A stretch of DNA of 64,000 nt, from contig NW_006921533.1 of NCBI RefSeq assembly GCF_000340215.1, forward strand, positions 2,830,365 to 2,894,364, given 5' to 3'. Each line of letters opens with the position of its first letter. Within the stretch, counting starts at the first letter, position 1. Both the position numbers and the translations under genes were made by a program. The DNA comes from Pseudocercospora fijiensis CIRAD86 (taxonomy: Eukaryota > Ascomycota > Dothideomycetes > Mycosphaerellales > Mycosphaerellaceae). Of the stretch, positions 13,970 through 27,091 are shown piece after piece. The notes below the pieces were generated by a model. That model was not told the origin of the DNA. It did not search any database and was given only the letters and a program-made list of their open reading frames with translations.

Positions 13970-15927
13970 GATACCCCCCAAAAGTTGTTGTGTAGGATAG
14001 ATATGATGTAGGAAGCGTGCGACTGCTTTGGCGGCACGACCAAAAAGTTTTTTGCTTTTTGATCACGACACCAAGGCTGGCTTTTGGCATCACGTGCGTC
14101 TCCTTGTGGAATTCTGAAATTCTGAGGCGACCTCCGATGCTGGCAATGTTGCGCTCCAGACCGTGACCACTCACACTAATGAGGTATTCTACTCGAGAAA
14201 GCTGCAAAGAGACGGGCAAACGTGTGAAAAAGCAAGCGGTGACCGAAGGCATAAGTATCTTGCTCACGGCATTTCCCTGAAGGTGCGTGGTGCTCTTCGG
14301 CTTTCGACCGCGACGTTCGAGGCTGCTGGAATGCTTGCTTGACAACGAGTGGCTACCCCAGACGGGCACTAGCGGTGACAGCACACGGCCTTGGCTCGGT
14401 GTAGTTCTCGAATTGACGTAATCAATGCTTTGCGGAGCCACGCCTCATCATCCCTCATGTGAACGGATGCAGGGTTTTTCCTGATGTCCATCTCAGCCTC
14501 GATCAGCAATGGGAGCGGGAGCGGGAGCCACTGGGAGAGAGATGTGGAGCTCGGTGATGGTATGTATGGTTTGTGTTGATGCTCACCATTGATGGGGATG
14601 ATTACTGAGAATCCGGCTGTGAATCATAAACATGTCGTTGCTCGCAATCATTCGTACCGCGGCGCACTACTTGACCGTGAACGATGCTGCTTCGGGTTGC
14701 CGAGATCCCCTGCGGGTTCTGCAACAGTTCGTTACCGGCGTCCTCCAACCGCCAAGGGGGGGGGGGGGGGGGGGGGGCCATCGGCTCGGCCGGGCCGACC
14801 GCTTGTCAAGTGGACTGAGCGGTGGAGCGCAGACTGCAGCGCGCGTAGGAGTGCGCTCAGTTCAGTGCAGCCTCGCCTGTCTGTGTATTCATGTTGCCAA
14901 TCATCTGCGATGGGGTGCTGCCGTGCTGCGATGACTTGCAGGCACTCCTTTCACTCGCGTGCGCACGTTCGTGCGTTGAAGACGGCGCGGGGAGAAGAAA
15001 GCGGAGACGGATGAGACAGTTCCAGAGATAGCGCGAGTGCGGAATGCTGCTGGCTGGTAGACATCAGGCGGCATAGCAGAGCAGAGCAGAGCACATGCTG
15101 AGGCTGAGGCTGATGATTGCCGGCGCGAGCAGTTGCCATTGTGTCCACACAGATAGATGTACTCCGTACCAGACTGGATCATCATAATCACATGTAGCAC
15201 CAAAGCGCATCAGGGTCGGTCATTCAGGCCCATGCATCCTACAGCAGAATGCAGCAGGTAGCAATAAAGGTGGGGAGGCGAGTGCATGCTCAGGCGGGCA
15301 ATCTGGCCCAGGCTCGAGGGCGTGGATGATTCGGCACCGGCACGGGCACTACTCGCTGCCTTCTCACAGTACAGTACGTACAGCGTGCAGTACTGCTCGT
15401 CCTTCTTGTTGTCGCTGTCCGCGTCGGAAGACACATTCGTTTCGACGCTGTTGCTTCTGCTGCAAACTAAGTTTGACCAGGTCGTGGTCGCGTTCGGCTT
15501 ACGTGCTTGAACGTGCGTCTATCTCCCTCCCTTTCCACCACCACCACCAACGCACAGCACGAGCGACTGTTGCTAGCAGGAAACACTATACAGTGCGTCC
15601 GGGAAGGCTGGCAGCCAGCGGTGCCTCACACATCTGCCGTTGCAGACACCCACCGTCCCAGGCAGGCAGGCACCCGGCTGTCTCTCGCGCGCCGCCCCGG
15701 AAGAGTTATGCGCCGTTAAGGATCCAAAAAAAAGAGCGTCGCCGTGGGATTGCGTTGCTCCGCGCAGTCACGGTGACAGTGGGCGGAGCTGCTCTCGCAC
15801 TCCTCCAGCAGCTCCACTCCGCGCCGACGGCCGCCGCCGTCAGTACACGTCGAGGCAGCGTGGGAAAAGCAGTGAGCAGGGAGTGTGCGGCCCCTCGGGC
15901 CTCTAGACCGCAGGCACTGCTGCCAAG
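13970..15927. other. Intergenic region and promoter of the Spt23/Mga2-like gene
   Basis: About 1.96 kb between the tsc2 stop and the next start codon. Open frames here overlap on both strands, start at non-ATG codons or lie in low-complexity sequence, and none resembles a conserved protein. It holds a 22-base G tract (14756-14777), repeated GCAGA units near 15078-15092, and a pyrimidine- and purine-rich stretch just before 15928 consistent with a long 5' UTR. The tsc2 3' end also lies here. Confidence 0.5.
14756..14777. repeat. Homopolymer run of 22 G
   Basis: An uninterrupted run of 22 guanines preceded by CCAA and followed by CCATCGG. It lies about 1.15 kb upstream of the Spt23/Mga2-like start. 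The true length may vary or be misassembled. Confidence 0.9.
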
Positions 15928-18840
15928 ATGGACTCGAGGTCGGGCATGGGCGAATGGGGTGATATGGAAATGTTCAACAACTCCAACTTCGAGGACTCGA
16001 TGCCGGCCGAGTCGCCCTTCGGCATCTTCACGAACCTCGACGGCTATACCGACGACCCGCGACGAACACCCTCCAAGTCCGAAGCAACCGCGAATGCGCA
16101 GGCTGGCCAAGGTCAAGGGCCTATGTCGATACCGATGTCGATGGCGATGCCTATGCCGCCTATGCCTATGCCTATGGTGGCTTCTGCCTCCGCTGAGAGC
16201 TCAAGCCAAGACTCCGCCTCCGACACATCGAGCCGGCGCAAGCGGAAAACAGAGTCAGAGTCGCCCATCTCAAATCCGGTGACAGAGTCAGGGAAGGCGC
16301 AGGTGAAGATGGAGGATGCCAAGATGAGTATGGGAGACATGCAGCCAGGCCCGACTTACGACCACTTCTCACAGCCCATGCACAATCTATCCCTAGAGCA
16401 GAGGAAGAGCTATGGCGACAGCAACATGAGCCAGTTTGACTTCAACAGCGCCGCATCCAGTCCAATTCAGGCCGGGGACTTCAATACCGCCATGTCTCTG
16501 GATGCTCACGTCCATATGCCCGCTGCTACCATGGCCAATGCTGCACAGTTTTCGCAGGACTCGCCTGTCCAGACCATCAATCCTGGTATGTTTGCCATGG
16601 CTGGGTCACGCGATCAGTCTCCTGCAACCAACCTCATGTTCAACCAACCCTCTCCCAATGCCATATTTTCTACCCCTTCATCGGATAGTCCGGAGACCTT
16701 CAGCAGCGCTCAGTGGAATACATCACTCGCTCAGAACCCGCAATGGCCCGGCGATTTCGCAGGTCAACTGACTTCTCCAGGTGGCATTACTTTCACCCCA
16801 TCTCCGGTACCGAATGGTGGCACTCCTTCTGGACCTTCTCGAGCAATTACTCGACGTGGCCGTTCTCCCTTGCACATTGCTCCAATTTCGACCAAGTCCC
16901 GAGTGGAGACACAGATCAATGTTGTAATGACTCTTGAGAAGCCACCTGCTGGTATAGAATACCTCCATTTGCCACTCCACACGATAGCGAAGTCGAAACT
17001 TCTGGCGAAGGAGGAATTTGACAAGTCAAAGGTCCTAGAGCTGCATACCATGCTTGTCTGTACGAGTGCAATGCACAACCCACAATTCAAGGAAAAGGCT
17101 CTTCAGAGAGCCGCTGCCCAGAACAACGAAGAAGTACAAAGGCGAGCTGAGCTTATGCGAGACGCAAACGACGAGGATAAGAACGACTCCAAGAACGTAG
17201 ATGACGCAGACAAGACGGCAAATGGAGGCGAAGTCAGAATCTGCAGCAATTGCATACAACGCGAGAGAAAACGCGCAGGCAGGAAGAAAACGAAACGAGA
17301 AGAAGAACAGCAGCATTGGGAGCGATTCGAGACGGAACGGGTTGTTGTCTTCAATTCGAATGAGTACTTGCCATTTAAGCCGTGTGATCCTGGAACTTAT
17401 TCGCAGCGAGATACTGGCGTTGATGGGGAACAGTACATTCCGCCAGACGGAGCCCTGCATGTTACGGCCGCGATGCGCATTGCATGCTATTGCAGACACC
17501 AGAGCGAGAAGGAAGGTTTCCAGGTCATCTTCACCATGAAAGATCAGCAGGGAAATGTGGTGGCACAACAAATGTCGGATTCCATTCTCATCACGGACGA
17601 CCACAAAACACATCCTCAGAGCTTCTCGGCTACAGTGCCGAGCGAAGGCTTTTACCAGAACCCAGGCTTCCTACCACATGGATTAGCGATGTCACATTCC
17701 ATGGTTGACATGTCAGCACACGTCCAGCCTTTCACCTCATCCCGATCTGCTGGAAATCTACCCGCGCTCGCATACGGCGCTCAGTTCAATCCTAATAGCC
17801 ATGTTCATCAGCTTCCAGGATCTGGTTATGCCTCCCAAACAACATCTGCCACGATGACGCCAACAAGTCTCTCGAGACCTGGATCGCCTACCAGCGCAGG
17901 ACAAACAGGACCTAACAAGAAACGGAAATCATCAACATTCCACAGAAAGGTGCCGAGTGGACTCACCATGACTCCACGAGTAGACACGAGTCAGCCACCG
18001 TCATCGAACGTGCCGTCCGCAATATCAATGACTTCACAATTTTCGCCAACCGGACAGGGCTTTCCAAATCAGATGAATCAGTCCTACATGACCATACCAA
18101 ACAACAATGGACCAGCACAGTACTTTGGCAGTGGACCTCCTACGCCCAACGAGAGCGGGCCCTTCAACTTCAGTCAACCGCAGGTAGACGTTTCTCGGAT
18201 GCAAGGTAACCAAGCATACTTTTCACATCCATCGTCTGCGGTACCCAGTAGAGCATCGTCGCCCGTGCTGCAGACACGAGGCGCAAACATGGCGGCTTAT
18301 GCTCGGCAACATCCTATACAGACGCCCACAAACACAGTTGGATCGAGGCCGCAGCAGGTGTTCCAAGCACCGCCTGGTTCTGCTGGCGGCGATGCCAACC
18401 AGGTGCAATACCCTTCCATCACCAGAATCACACCGAATGAAGGCCCAGTCAGTGGAGGAACTGAAGTTGCCATCTTTGGCGACAACTTCGTCACAGGAAT
18501 TCAGGTGCAGTTCGGCGACCAAATTTCACCCACCCAAGTGCTGTCTCCCAATTCCATGCTCACGATATCGCCGCCCGGAAGAGTAGGATCGGTGCATCTT
18601 ACCCTTCTACAACCGCCCGGGACGCCGCCGTACCCGGCGCCAGCCAGCAGGCCGATTTATCGATACACGCAGTACAACGAGGAAATGATGGTTATGGCAC
18701 TAAAATTCTTGTCGGAGCAGCAGTATGGCAATACCGACACTTGGCAGAACTTTGCACAGCAAAGCGCAACGAACTTTGTGCAATCTCGTGTGAGTCGCGC
18801 AGGCCTGGGTCAAACACAGGGCTATCCCATAGGCCATTGA
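15928..18840 (+). CDS. Spt23/Mga2-family IPT/TIG transcription regulator lacking ankyrin repeats
   Basis: 970 residues in a single open frame. Residues about 315-400 (VETQINVVMTLEKPP, then HLPLHTIAKSKLLAKEE, then LELHTMLVCTSAM) match the conserved N-terminal region of fungal Spt23/Mga2 regulators. These act in membrane-lipid and hypoxia transcription. A Cys/Arg/Lys-rich stretch (CSNCIQRERKRAGRKK, about 439-455) and a Rel-like segment to about 560 follow. A TIG/IPT domain lies at about 827-913 (SITRITPNEGPVSGGTEVAI onward). The rest is Ser/Pro/Gln-rich. Known Spt23 and Mga2 continue with ankyrin repeats and a membrane anchor that is released by proteolysis. Here translation stops about 55 residues after the TIG domain, and no ankyrin-like sequence follows. 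A possible donor GTGAGT at 18790 with acceptor after GACAG (18861) would only replace the last residues with WRS. A soluble nuclear form is inferred. The start at 15928 is the first ATG of the conserved frame. Confidence 0.85.
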   Translation: MDSRSGMGEWGDMEMFNNSNFEDSMPAESPFGIFTNLDGYTDDPRRTPSKSEATANAQAGQGQGPMSIPMSMAMPMPPMPMPMVASASAESSSQDSASDTSSRRKRKTESESPISNPVTESGKAQVKMEDAKMSMGDMQPGPTYDHFSQPMHNLSLEQRKSYGDSNMSQFDFNSAASSPIQAGDFNTAMSLDAHVHMPAATMANAAQFSQDSPVQTINPGMFAMAGSRDQSPATNLMFNQPSPNAIFSTPSSDSPETFSSAQWNTSLAQNPQWPGDFAGQLTSPGGITFTPSPVPNGGTPSGPSRAITRRGRSPLHIAPISTKSRVETQINVVMTLEKPPAGIEYLHLPLHTIAKSKLLAKEEFDKSKVLELHTMLVCTSAMHNPQFKEKALQRAAAQNNEEVQRRAELMRDANDEDKNDSKNVDDADKTANGGEVRICSNCIQRERKRAGRKKTKREEEQQHWERFETERVVVFNSNEYLPFKPCDPGTYSQRDTGVDGEQYIPPDGALHVTAAMRIACYCRHQSEKEGFQVIFTMKDQQGNVVAQQMSDSILITDDHKTHPQSFSATVPSEGFYQNPGFLPHGLAMSHSMVDMSAHVQPFTSSRSAGNLPALAYGAQFNPNSHVHQLPGSGYASQTTSATMTPTSLSRPGSPTSAGQTGPNKKRKSSTFHRKVPSGLTMTPRVDTSQPPSSNVPSAISMTSQFSPTGQGFPNQMNQSYMTIPNNNGPAQYFGSGPPTPNESGPFNFSQPQVDVSRMQGNQAYFSHPSSAVPSRASSPVLQTRGANMAAYARQHPIQTPTNTVGSRPQQVFQAPPGSAGGDANQVQYPSITRITPNEGPVSGGTEVAIFGDNFVTGIQVQFGDQISPTQVLSPNSMLTISPPGRVGSVHLTLLQPPGTPPYPAPASRPIYRYTQYNEEMMVMALKFLSEQQYGNTDTWQNFAQQSATNFVQSRVSRAGLGQTQGYPIGH

Positions 18841-20280
18841 ATGATGCTGAATGCTTGACAGTGGAGATCATGAACCCAAAGTCCGGTGCACGTGTCAATG
18901 ACTGATCGCTCACCGCTTGAGACTCAAAGCTGTATCGAGCTCCTAATCCGGTCAACTGTCCCTTTCTTGGTGCGAATATTTGATCCGTTGGCAGCGTATG
19001 ATTCCAGCCGCCATTGGCTGTCGGACAGAATCGCGGCCTTCCTGGCTCTTTTCTGCACGGTGCGGATTTCTCGTGGAGTCTGGAGTATGTCGGTGATGCA
19101 GATTGCGCGGCGCAGGATGTTCGAGCAGCAGCCATGTGCGCGTATCAGTTCGATGGTCATGCAGCATCGTTCTGCGAACCGATCGAAGTTACCGGCGCTA
19201 TGATGTTCTCAGCTTGCCGTGATTTTGCAGTCATTGACGCAGGCCGGACGTCGTGCACATCAGTCAGCTCCTTTTCGCAGCGCAGCCAGGTGTGAAGACT
19301 TTTAGTCTCTGATTTGTGCACGGTGGGAGGGCGGGCTCATGAACAGTGAATAGCATGTCCTTGATGCTCATGTCGCTTTGTTCTCTCGCGCTTTACACCT
19401 GCCATGCAATCTAGAATTTTGGCTCTGTTTGCGCTGGAATAATTAACTCCTGACGTGATCAGTCTCAGGGGGCTTACTGGAGTTGCGCTCAACTCAGTAG
19501 TCTGCAATTACCGCTTGTAGGCATCGCCCACCTACCTAGGGACTCGACGAAGCATCTTTCAGGCAGAATTCGTTCGAATTGTGAGGCTGCAGAAAGCACG
19601 GAAGTTGGGAAAGAGTTGTCACTCAGGATTAGGGAATACGTCTCACTCGCCGGGGAGAAGAGTGCAACGCTGGACCAGTTGAGTGTTAGGTACCTGGACG
19701 GCTCAGCAGCCACGAGGCAGTTGGCCCGGAATTTGCCGCCATCGGGACTCCGAACAAGACCGGTATTGCCAAGAATTAACGCTCTTGGTCCATGACCCGG
19801 GAAAGGTGTCTATGGCGAAGAATACACCAGTTCTGGGGCTCTCCTTACCTGTCTCTATCTGCCGGAGCACGGATCCGGTAAACTGGCTCTCTGCTTGGTC
19901 TATCGTTGCAACTCATGCATCAGTCACAGATGACTTGACAGGCACGAGCATGTCTGCTTATTACGACTTGGTGAAATAGCACGGAAAGCGAGGAAGGCAT
20001 TGTGAAAATAGATATTGATACGCATAATCAGGAGTTTATGCTAGGGGCAAAGTTGAGGGAGACGTCGGGCGCGACGACTGCTCAACTTCACAATATAGGT
20101 CTATTCTAGTAGCTACGAAGCAAGCTTTCACGGGTGCTTCTGGAGCCATGCGAAAGCTAATTATGAATACGATAAATGAAATAAGTAAACAAATATATAT
20201 ATCTATATATATGCAACTAGAACCAAAATGTCTAGTTATTAGGAAACATATACGATACGACAATCTTCAATTTCACTTTA
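18841..20280. other. Intergenic region to the RIP boundary
   Basis: About 1.4 kb. Short overlapping open frames on both strands, none with recognisable motifs. It was searched specifically for ankyrin repeats that could belong to the upstream gene, and none were seen. From about 20150 the sequence becomes AT-rich (TATATAT tracts), and CpA/TpG depletion starts near 20280. Confidence 0.5.
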
Positions 20281-20725
20281 ATTGCTTCGTATCGATCGTA
20301 TTATTATTTAAGTTATATATCTAATATAGTACGCGTAGGATCTATTATTCGGGAGATAGACTACCTACCGTATTACTCTTAACCGACTATAGTTAAAGGA
20401 GAGCGAGCGAGCGGTTCGTCTTAAATCTACTAACGCATTACTTACTCTTATTATTAATAAATGTTTGCGGCTATATTACAGGTCTTATAGAAGGCGCTAA
20501 ATTTTGCTCTTTGCGGCGATATATATATATATATATATTTAAAGATTTCTCTTTTTTGTTTTTTTTATTAAATTTTTTTTCGTTCTAATAAGAAAGATAG
20601 ACCTCTCTTTATTAAGAATATAAGTTTCGTATAACGGTATAAGGCTACGTGTCTACTTAGTATAGTAGTAGTCGTACTACTATACCTAGAGTAATAAAAG
20701 TTCTAGATATTCTATTAGGTAGCTA
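20281..20725. other. AT-rich flank of element A
   Basis: RIP-like sequence with an (AT)n run at about 20517-20540 followed by T-rich tracts. No coding or element boundary is visible until the GAATT target duplication at 20726-20730. Its continuation on the other side of element A is 42881 onward. Confidence 0.5.
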
Positions 20726-20730
20726 GAATT

Positions 20731-20926
20731 TGTTAGGGCTAAAGAGGCTATATGTAATTAGTATATAACTAGGCCGAGTAAAGCTAGGGTCTTAATACCT
20801 TAGGCAGGGCTTAGCGCTTAGCGTTAGGCTAACTCTCCTACCTTCCTCCCTCTCCTCCTAGATCCTTATCGAATACTACTCGTACCTACCTCTACTCTAT
20901 CTATCTACTAATATACCCTTCTTATA
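20731..20926 (+). repeat. 5' LTR of element A
   Basis: 196 bases, TGTTAGGGC at the start and CTTCTTATA (from TACA) at the end, preceded by GAATT. Direct repeat of 42680-42875. Inverted relatives lie at 26895-27091 and 33674-33870. Confidence 0.93.
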
Positions 20927-21149
20927 TAGTATTCGATCTACCCTTTAAGGGTAGTAGCTAGATAGTCCTTATTTCAAGCTTTTAGCGGTATAGCTACGAA
21001 CAAGACTAGTCTAACTGTATTACGCCCGAAGAACGGGACCTATACGTACTATTCTATCGAAGCAACCGTACTAATTATTAAGCAAGGCCTTCTATACGGC
21101 CTATTACACTAAGTTAATCGTACTAGACTAATATCTACTAATTCCGCTA

Positions 21150-24100
21150 TATCCGTATCTTAGAGGCTAATAATACATTATTAGTATTACCCCCTATTAT
21201 AATAGCCGGCTTATTACGAAGCAATAACAACCGTGCTACCGCTAGCAGCGCTAGTAATAATAACGCTAGTAGTATAGTGCCTACTAAAGTGCCTACTAAA
21301 GCACCTACTAAAGCGCCTTCTGCTAAAGAGCCTACTACTAGGCCTACCGAAGAACCTATAGTCCTAGGTAATAATCTAGAATTGCCTATTAACGACATTC
21401 TTAATAACATTGTTAATCGACGATATAGCTAACTAGCCTTTAGCCCCTAGCTAGTAGCGAGACTCTAAGAAGCTACCTAGAATAGGCTCGCTACTCTACG
21501 CTAAGAACAATAGCTAAAGGATAATCTCCTCGAGATCCGCCGCCTATAGGAGTCCCTAGTAACTAATGCTAAGCCGATAGTAGGGCCTTCCTTACTAGCT
21601 ATTTAAAAGAAGGATATAAAACTTAAGGATTACACTATGTTTAATAGCTCTAGTCGAAAGCAATACAATAACTATATTCGTAACTATAAGCTTAACTAGC
21701 GTAATACACCGAGAGCGCTACTAGATAACTATTCCTTAGTTGTCTATACTATATAGTATATTAATAGTAACCCTAAGCGTACGTAGGATAACTATTTTGA
21801 TTCCCTTTACGACTAGACCGCTATTTAATAGCAAGATTATAAGACTATTATATTAAACACTCTTAGCAACCCTATATTACGCTAGTAGTACGCCTAAGAC
21901 TAATACCTACGTACTAAACAAAAGGCCGACTAAACCTCTCGATCCTTCGAGGCCTATCTAAAGACCCTTAAGGACGATTTACTACCTAAGACCGACTCTA
22001 TCTAGATATCTAAGATACGACCTAAACTAAGATAGGAACTAGTCCTTAAATTGGACTGCCGCCGTATATTCGAATAGGCTAATCTTATACGTATTTAATT
22101 TATAATTAAAGTAGAGACTATAGAGCGTATAGTATAGCTATAGCAACGGTTAGAATCTAAGATACGACTATCTACTAACCGTAGCCGCGGTAGAAACTAA
22201 GGAGGTACTCCCTAAACTAACACTACTAATAATAGAAACAGTAACGACTAACGCAGAAGAGGTAGGGGCCGATACCGCGGTAGAAACCTCTAGCGAGGAA
22301 GAGGACAAGGAAGGGGCTTATTTCTATATACCCCTAATCGTTCCTCTAATTCTAGCGCTAATCCGAGTAGATATAGCAACCTCCTAACCGGATTGAAGTG
22401 CTTTAACTACGATAGTACTAGCTACCTACTAGGCTAATACGACAAACCTAAGGATTAGGCCCGAATCGACCGTACTACCGCCGAGTACCGTAAGCACCTT
22501 TTAGCTGCTAATGCTACCTCTATCGGTCCTTCGAAAAAAGAATAAGCGCCGTACTAACTATTAGCCTTATACGGCGTAAGACTATCGACATTGTGCTAGC
22601 TATTATACGCACCTGTCTCGTATCGGACACGTATAGAACTAATTATAAAACCAAGGTTACGCTAGACCTAGGAAATTTAGTTAGTACCCTTATTAACTAT
22701 CGCCTAGCTAAGTAATTAGACCTTCGACAATTGCCTAGGACTAACCTACTAACCCTTACTTAGTTTAATAACGCTCGGTACTTAACCTATAGAGCCTACT
22801 ATATTTATATAGTCCTAAAGGACGACCTCGGAAATAAACGCCTACTAGACTTTACTGCCTATATAGTAGATATAGACAGCCTCCCCTCCGACCTTATTAT
22901 TAGCAACCCTATTCTTAAGTATTACGCTATAGTTATAGACCTAGGCCTTTAATAGTAGCGATTTGGAATCGCTAGGAAGGAGGACATTAAATATATTAAT
23001 ATTAGCGAGTACCCTAATAATATTAGGGTCCTATTTATTAGCAACCTAACCCTAGCTAATCCGACTGCCAATCTGCTCGGTAGTAATAACGAAGAACCTA
23101 TGCCCCCTAACGGTATAGGCCCTAACTAGCTTGCTCGTATACTAGAGCCTATTCGAGAGACCTATATTAATATATTTAAATACTACCTAGCGTCGACATT
23201 GCCTATATTTATAGAGACAGATTATAAGATTAATATTATAGAGGGCAAGGAGGTTCCTTTTAGTCCCCTCTACAACCTTAGTAAACGAGAGCTTGCTATA
23301 TTGCGTAAGTACCTAGAGGAAAACCTAGCTAATAGTCGAATTCGGTATAGTAATAGCCCTACTAGTGCACCTATCCTGTTCGTACTAAAGAAGGATAGTA
23401 GCCTACGCCTATATATCGACTATCGTAGGCTTAATGCTATTACTATTAAAGACCGCTATCTACTCTCTCTTATTAATAAGACCCTCGATCGCCTTTCTAG
23501 GGCTTACTACTATACTATACTAGATATTAAGGATGCGTACTATCGTATCCGCATTCGTAAGGGTAACGAATAGAAAACAGCCTTCCGTACTCGCTATAGC
23601 TATTTCGAGTACTTAGTTATGCTATTTAGCCTAGCTAATGCCCCTATAACATTCTAGTCCTATATTAATCGGGCCCTTTCGGGCCTATTAGACTACCTCT
23701 ATATAGTTTACCTAGATAATATCCTAGTTTATATACACTCCCCTAATATTGCGGAGTACTAGGCTATAGTCCGTAAGGTACTCGATCGCCTACGAGCCTA
23801 TAGCTTGTATTGCAAGCCTTCTAAATGCACCTTTGCTACTAAAGAGGTATTATTCCTCGGCTTCCTCGTATTAACTAAGGGTATTAAGGCTAATCCTAAT
23901 CGGATTAAAACTATTACTAAATAGCCTATTTCTACGTTAATTAAGGAGCTGTAGTCGTTCCTCGGCTTCGCTAATTTCTATCGTCGCTTTATTAAGAGCT
24001 ATTTACGGTATATAATGCCCCTAACTAAGCTTACTAAAACTAAGGCTAACCTAACTAGAGAGTTCAAATAGACTAATAGAGCATAAGCCGCTTTTAACGG

Positions 24101-26440
24101 TTTAAAGAAGCGCTTTACTAAAGTCCCCTTGTTATACTATTTCGTACTAAGCAAACAGATCCGTATTAAGACTAACGCTTTACAGTTCGCTATATCAGCT
24201 ATTATATTATAACAGGCTAATAATAATTACTAGCACCTAATCGCCTTCTTTTTACGGAAGATAATCGATATAGAACGTCGATATAAGACCTACGAGTAAG
24301 AGCTCCTAGCAATCGTAGAAGCCTTTAAGTACTAGCGCTACTATCTTAATAGTGCATAGTATACTATTTAGGTCTATACGGACTATAACAACCTACGTAG
24401 GATTACGAAGGTTACTAGGGTTATAGGTCGATAGGCTAGATAGGCCGTCTACCTCGCCGGGTTTAATTTTAATATATTATATCGGCTAGGCGTAAGCTAC
24501 CCTACTAATAGCCTATCGAGGCGACCTAATTATAATAGCGAGACTTAGCAATCTATTAATTTATTGTTTCTAACCCTATAGTATAAGATTGCTATAGCCC
24601 GTATTGTTAATAAGTAAGCGTAGGATAAGCGGCTTACCGGACTCCGCGACGGCTTAAAGCATATTAATACTCTCGCTATATTAATAGTACGTATTAAGGC
24701 AAGGGCTAAGGATATAGATAGGAGAAGTTATAATAACTCCCTAGTCGATATCGCTATATATAGTAATAGCGATTAAAGCACTAATATAGTTAATCCGGCT
24801 ACTAGTACTACTAGATGCATATAGTGCATACTACGTAAGACAGCGAGGGTACTATTAAGCGAACTTGCAGACGGTAATAGCCGAGCGTTTATAGATAAGC
24901 TGTTACGTACTTAGTAGAGGGACGCCTTTGCTACGGCTTGTATAGATTAGCTTAGAAGTAGCCGCAAGACTAGATCTAGCAAGAATTGGTCGATTAATGT
25001 TAATAGCTATTTGCGCTATAAGGGTAGGCTCTATATCCCTACCGAGCATTCGATCCGATAAGAGCTTCTTAAGCGACACTATAATAGTAAGCTTGCCGGT
25101 TACTATAGTATAGAGAGGTCGTACGAGCTACTATCGCGTATACACTACTAGCTAAATAGTAAGCGGGATATAAAGGACTATATAAACACGTATACCGTAT
25201 ATTAACGAGTTAAAGCACTAAAGCACTTACTATTTAGCGAGTTGTCTTTACTCCCTATTCTAAAGAAGCTATTTACTAAGCTTATAATAGATTTTATTAT
25301 AGGCCTCCCGCCTACTAAGCGTAGGGGCAGCAAGGATGTATATAATGCTATCCTAGTTGTCGTAGACCGGTTTACTAAGGGCGCTCGTTATATTCCTATT
25401 CGAAAGGATTAGACGGCTATTAACCTAGCTAAGTCGCTATAGAACAATATCTTCTATAGCTATTAGGGGACCCCTAAGGGGATAGTCTCCGATCGAGGCT
25501 CGATATTTATATCTTACTATTAGAGTGAGATTTGCCTATAGCTAAGACTCAAGCATCGCCTATCTATAGCATTCTATTCGCAAACAGATAGTTAGACCGA
25601 AAGGCAGAATGCTACGCTATAGTAATACTTATAAAGCTATATTAATAAGGACTCTAATAGATAGGTCGACCTCCTATAACCGGCCGAATTTGTATATAAT
25701 AATAGCGTACATTTATTAACTAAGGTTTTACTATATATAGCTATAATAGGCCAAAACGCTGCCTTACTACAAGATCCGTTTACCTCGCTCGAGGCCGAGC
25801 GTAAGGAAAGGGAAGCGCGTTAAGTACTAACCCCTAAGACACTAGTAGCTATTAAGAGGGTTCAAAAGATACGAGAGATTTACGCTAAGATAGCTAACAA
25901 ACTAGCAAAGGCCTAGGCCTATTAGAAGGCCTATTATAACAAACACTATATACCGATAACCTTTAAGCAAGGCGACATAGTTATACTTAGTATAAAGAAC
26001 CTCCGCATCCGCAAACACCTATTACCTAATAGCAAAACACGCCCTAAACTAGCGCTACGGTTTATTAGCCTATTCCGTATCTAAGAACCGAAGGGCAATA
26101 GCTAGGCCTATTAGTTATAGCTCCTACTATACTACACTATCTATAACACCTTCTATATCTCTCTTCTTAAACTATACTACTACCGCGGAGACTCTAATAA
26201 AGAAGCCCCTACTAAACATAAAGAGATACTAGCTAACGGTAAAGAGCTATAGTCTATAGAACGTATCCTAAAGCACCGAACTAGGTAGGGCAAAAAGGAA
26301 TACCTATTAAGGTAGCAAGGCTATTTACCTAAATAGGACTCGTAGGAAGCCGAAGCCTCTTTTAAAGATATAACTAAGTTGTTAGATAAGTATTAGACCG
26401 GTATAAAGAACAAGAAGAAGGCTAAGGGCCTATAATGTTA
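21150..26440 (+). pseudogene. gag-pol remnant of chromovirus A
   Basis: Plus-strand coding remnant with many TAG/TAA stops. Gag lies at about 21150-22550, with a damaged CCHC knuckle near 22390 (CFNYDSTSYLLG, second Cys changed to Tyr). The aspartic protease remnant is near 22650 (LDLGN). Reverse transcriptase is intact over 124 codons at 23199-23573 (LYIDYRRLNAITIKDRY) and continues to a mutated YLDN near 23710. RNase H lies at about 24140-24460. Integrase lies at about 25020-25650 (IDFIIGLPPTKRRGSKDVYN, then SDRGS). A C-terminal chromodomain-like stretch near 26250 reads ERILKHRTRQGKKEYLLRQQ. No intact polyprotein remains. Confidence 0.9.
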
Positions 26441-26894
26441 CTAGAAGGCCTAGGAACAATGCTACCCCCGGGGTACTATTAGCTAACTAATTAGAGGCAA
26501 GCAATTATTAGTAACGAAGGATAATAAGACTATACTACTATAGTAAACGCGCACCGAGTGTTAACAAACGCGCTACAACTACTAATCAATCGCCTACTCT
26601 TTTAAGGAATCTATCCCTTTACTAGTATATATAATAAGGCCCTCTTCTTAGTATTTAGGTCCCCCTCTTATTCCTTTATTCTATTAAGGCCTAAGGCCTA
26701 GGCGATCGGCGGGGATAGCGCGCGCGTACGAATAACGGTAATAAAGGTAATATTGTCGCGCTACGAGCTAGTAGTATGCCGGCGGCCGGCGCGGCTATAT
26801 TAGTAACGGTATTATAGAGTATATTGCTAGTTAAAGCGTTACCGGCTAAAGAAGGAAATAGGGAGCAAGGTAAAGTTAGCGCTAAGACGACTAG

Positions 26895-27091
26895 TGTAAG
26901 AAGGGTATGTTAGCAGGTAGATAGGGTAGTGGTAGGTACGAGTAGTATTCGATAAGGAGCTAGAAGGAGAGGGAGGAAGGCAGGCAAGTTAGCCTACTGC
27001 TAAGCGCCAAGCCCTGCCTAAGGCATCGAGACCCTAGCTTTACTCGAGCCCGGTTACATGCCAATCACGTATAACCTCTTTAGTCCTAACA
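26895..27091 (-). repeat. 3' LTR of element B
   Basis: 197 bases, plus-strand ends TGTAAGAAGG and CCTAACA. These are canonical TG..CA termini. ACTAG precedes it. Confidence 0.93.
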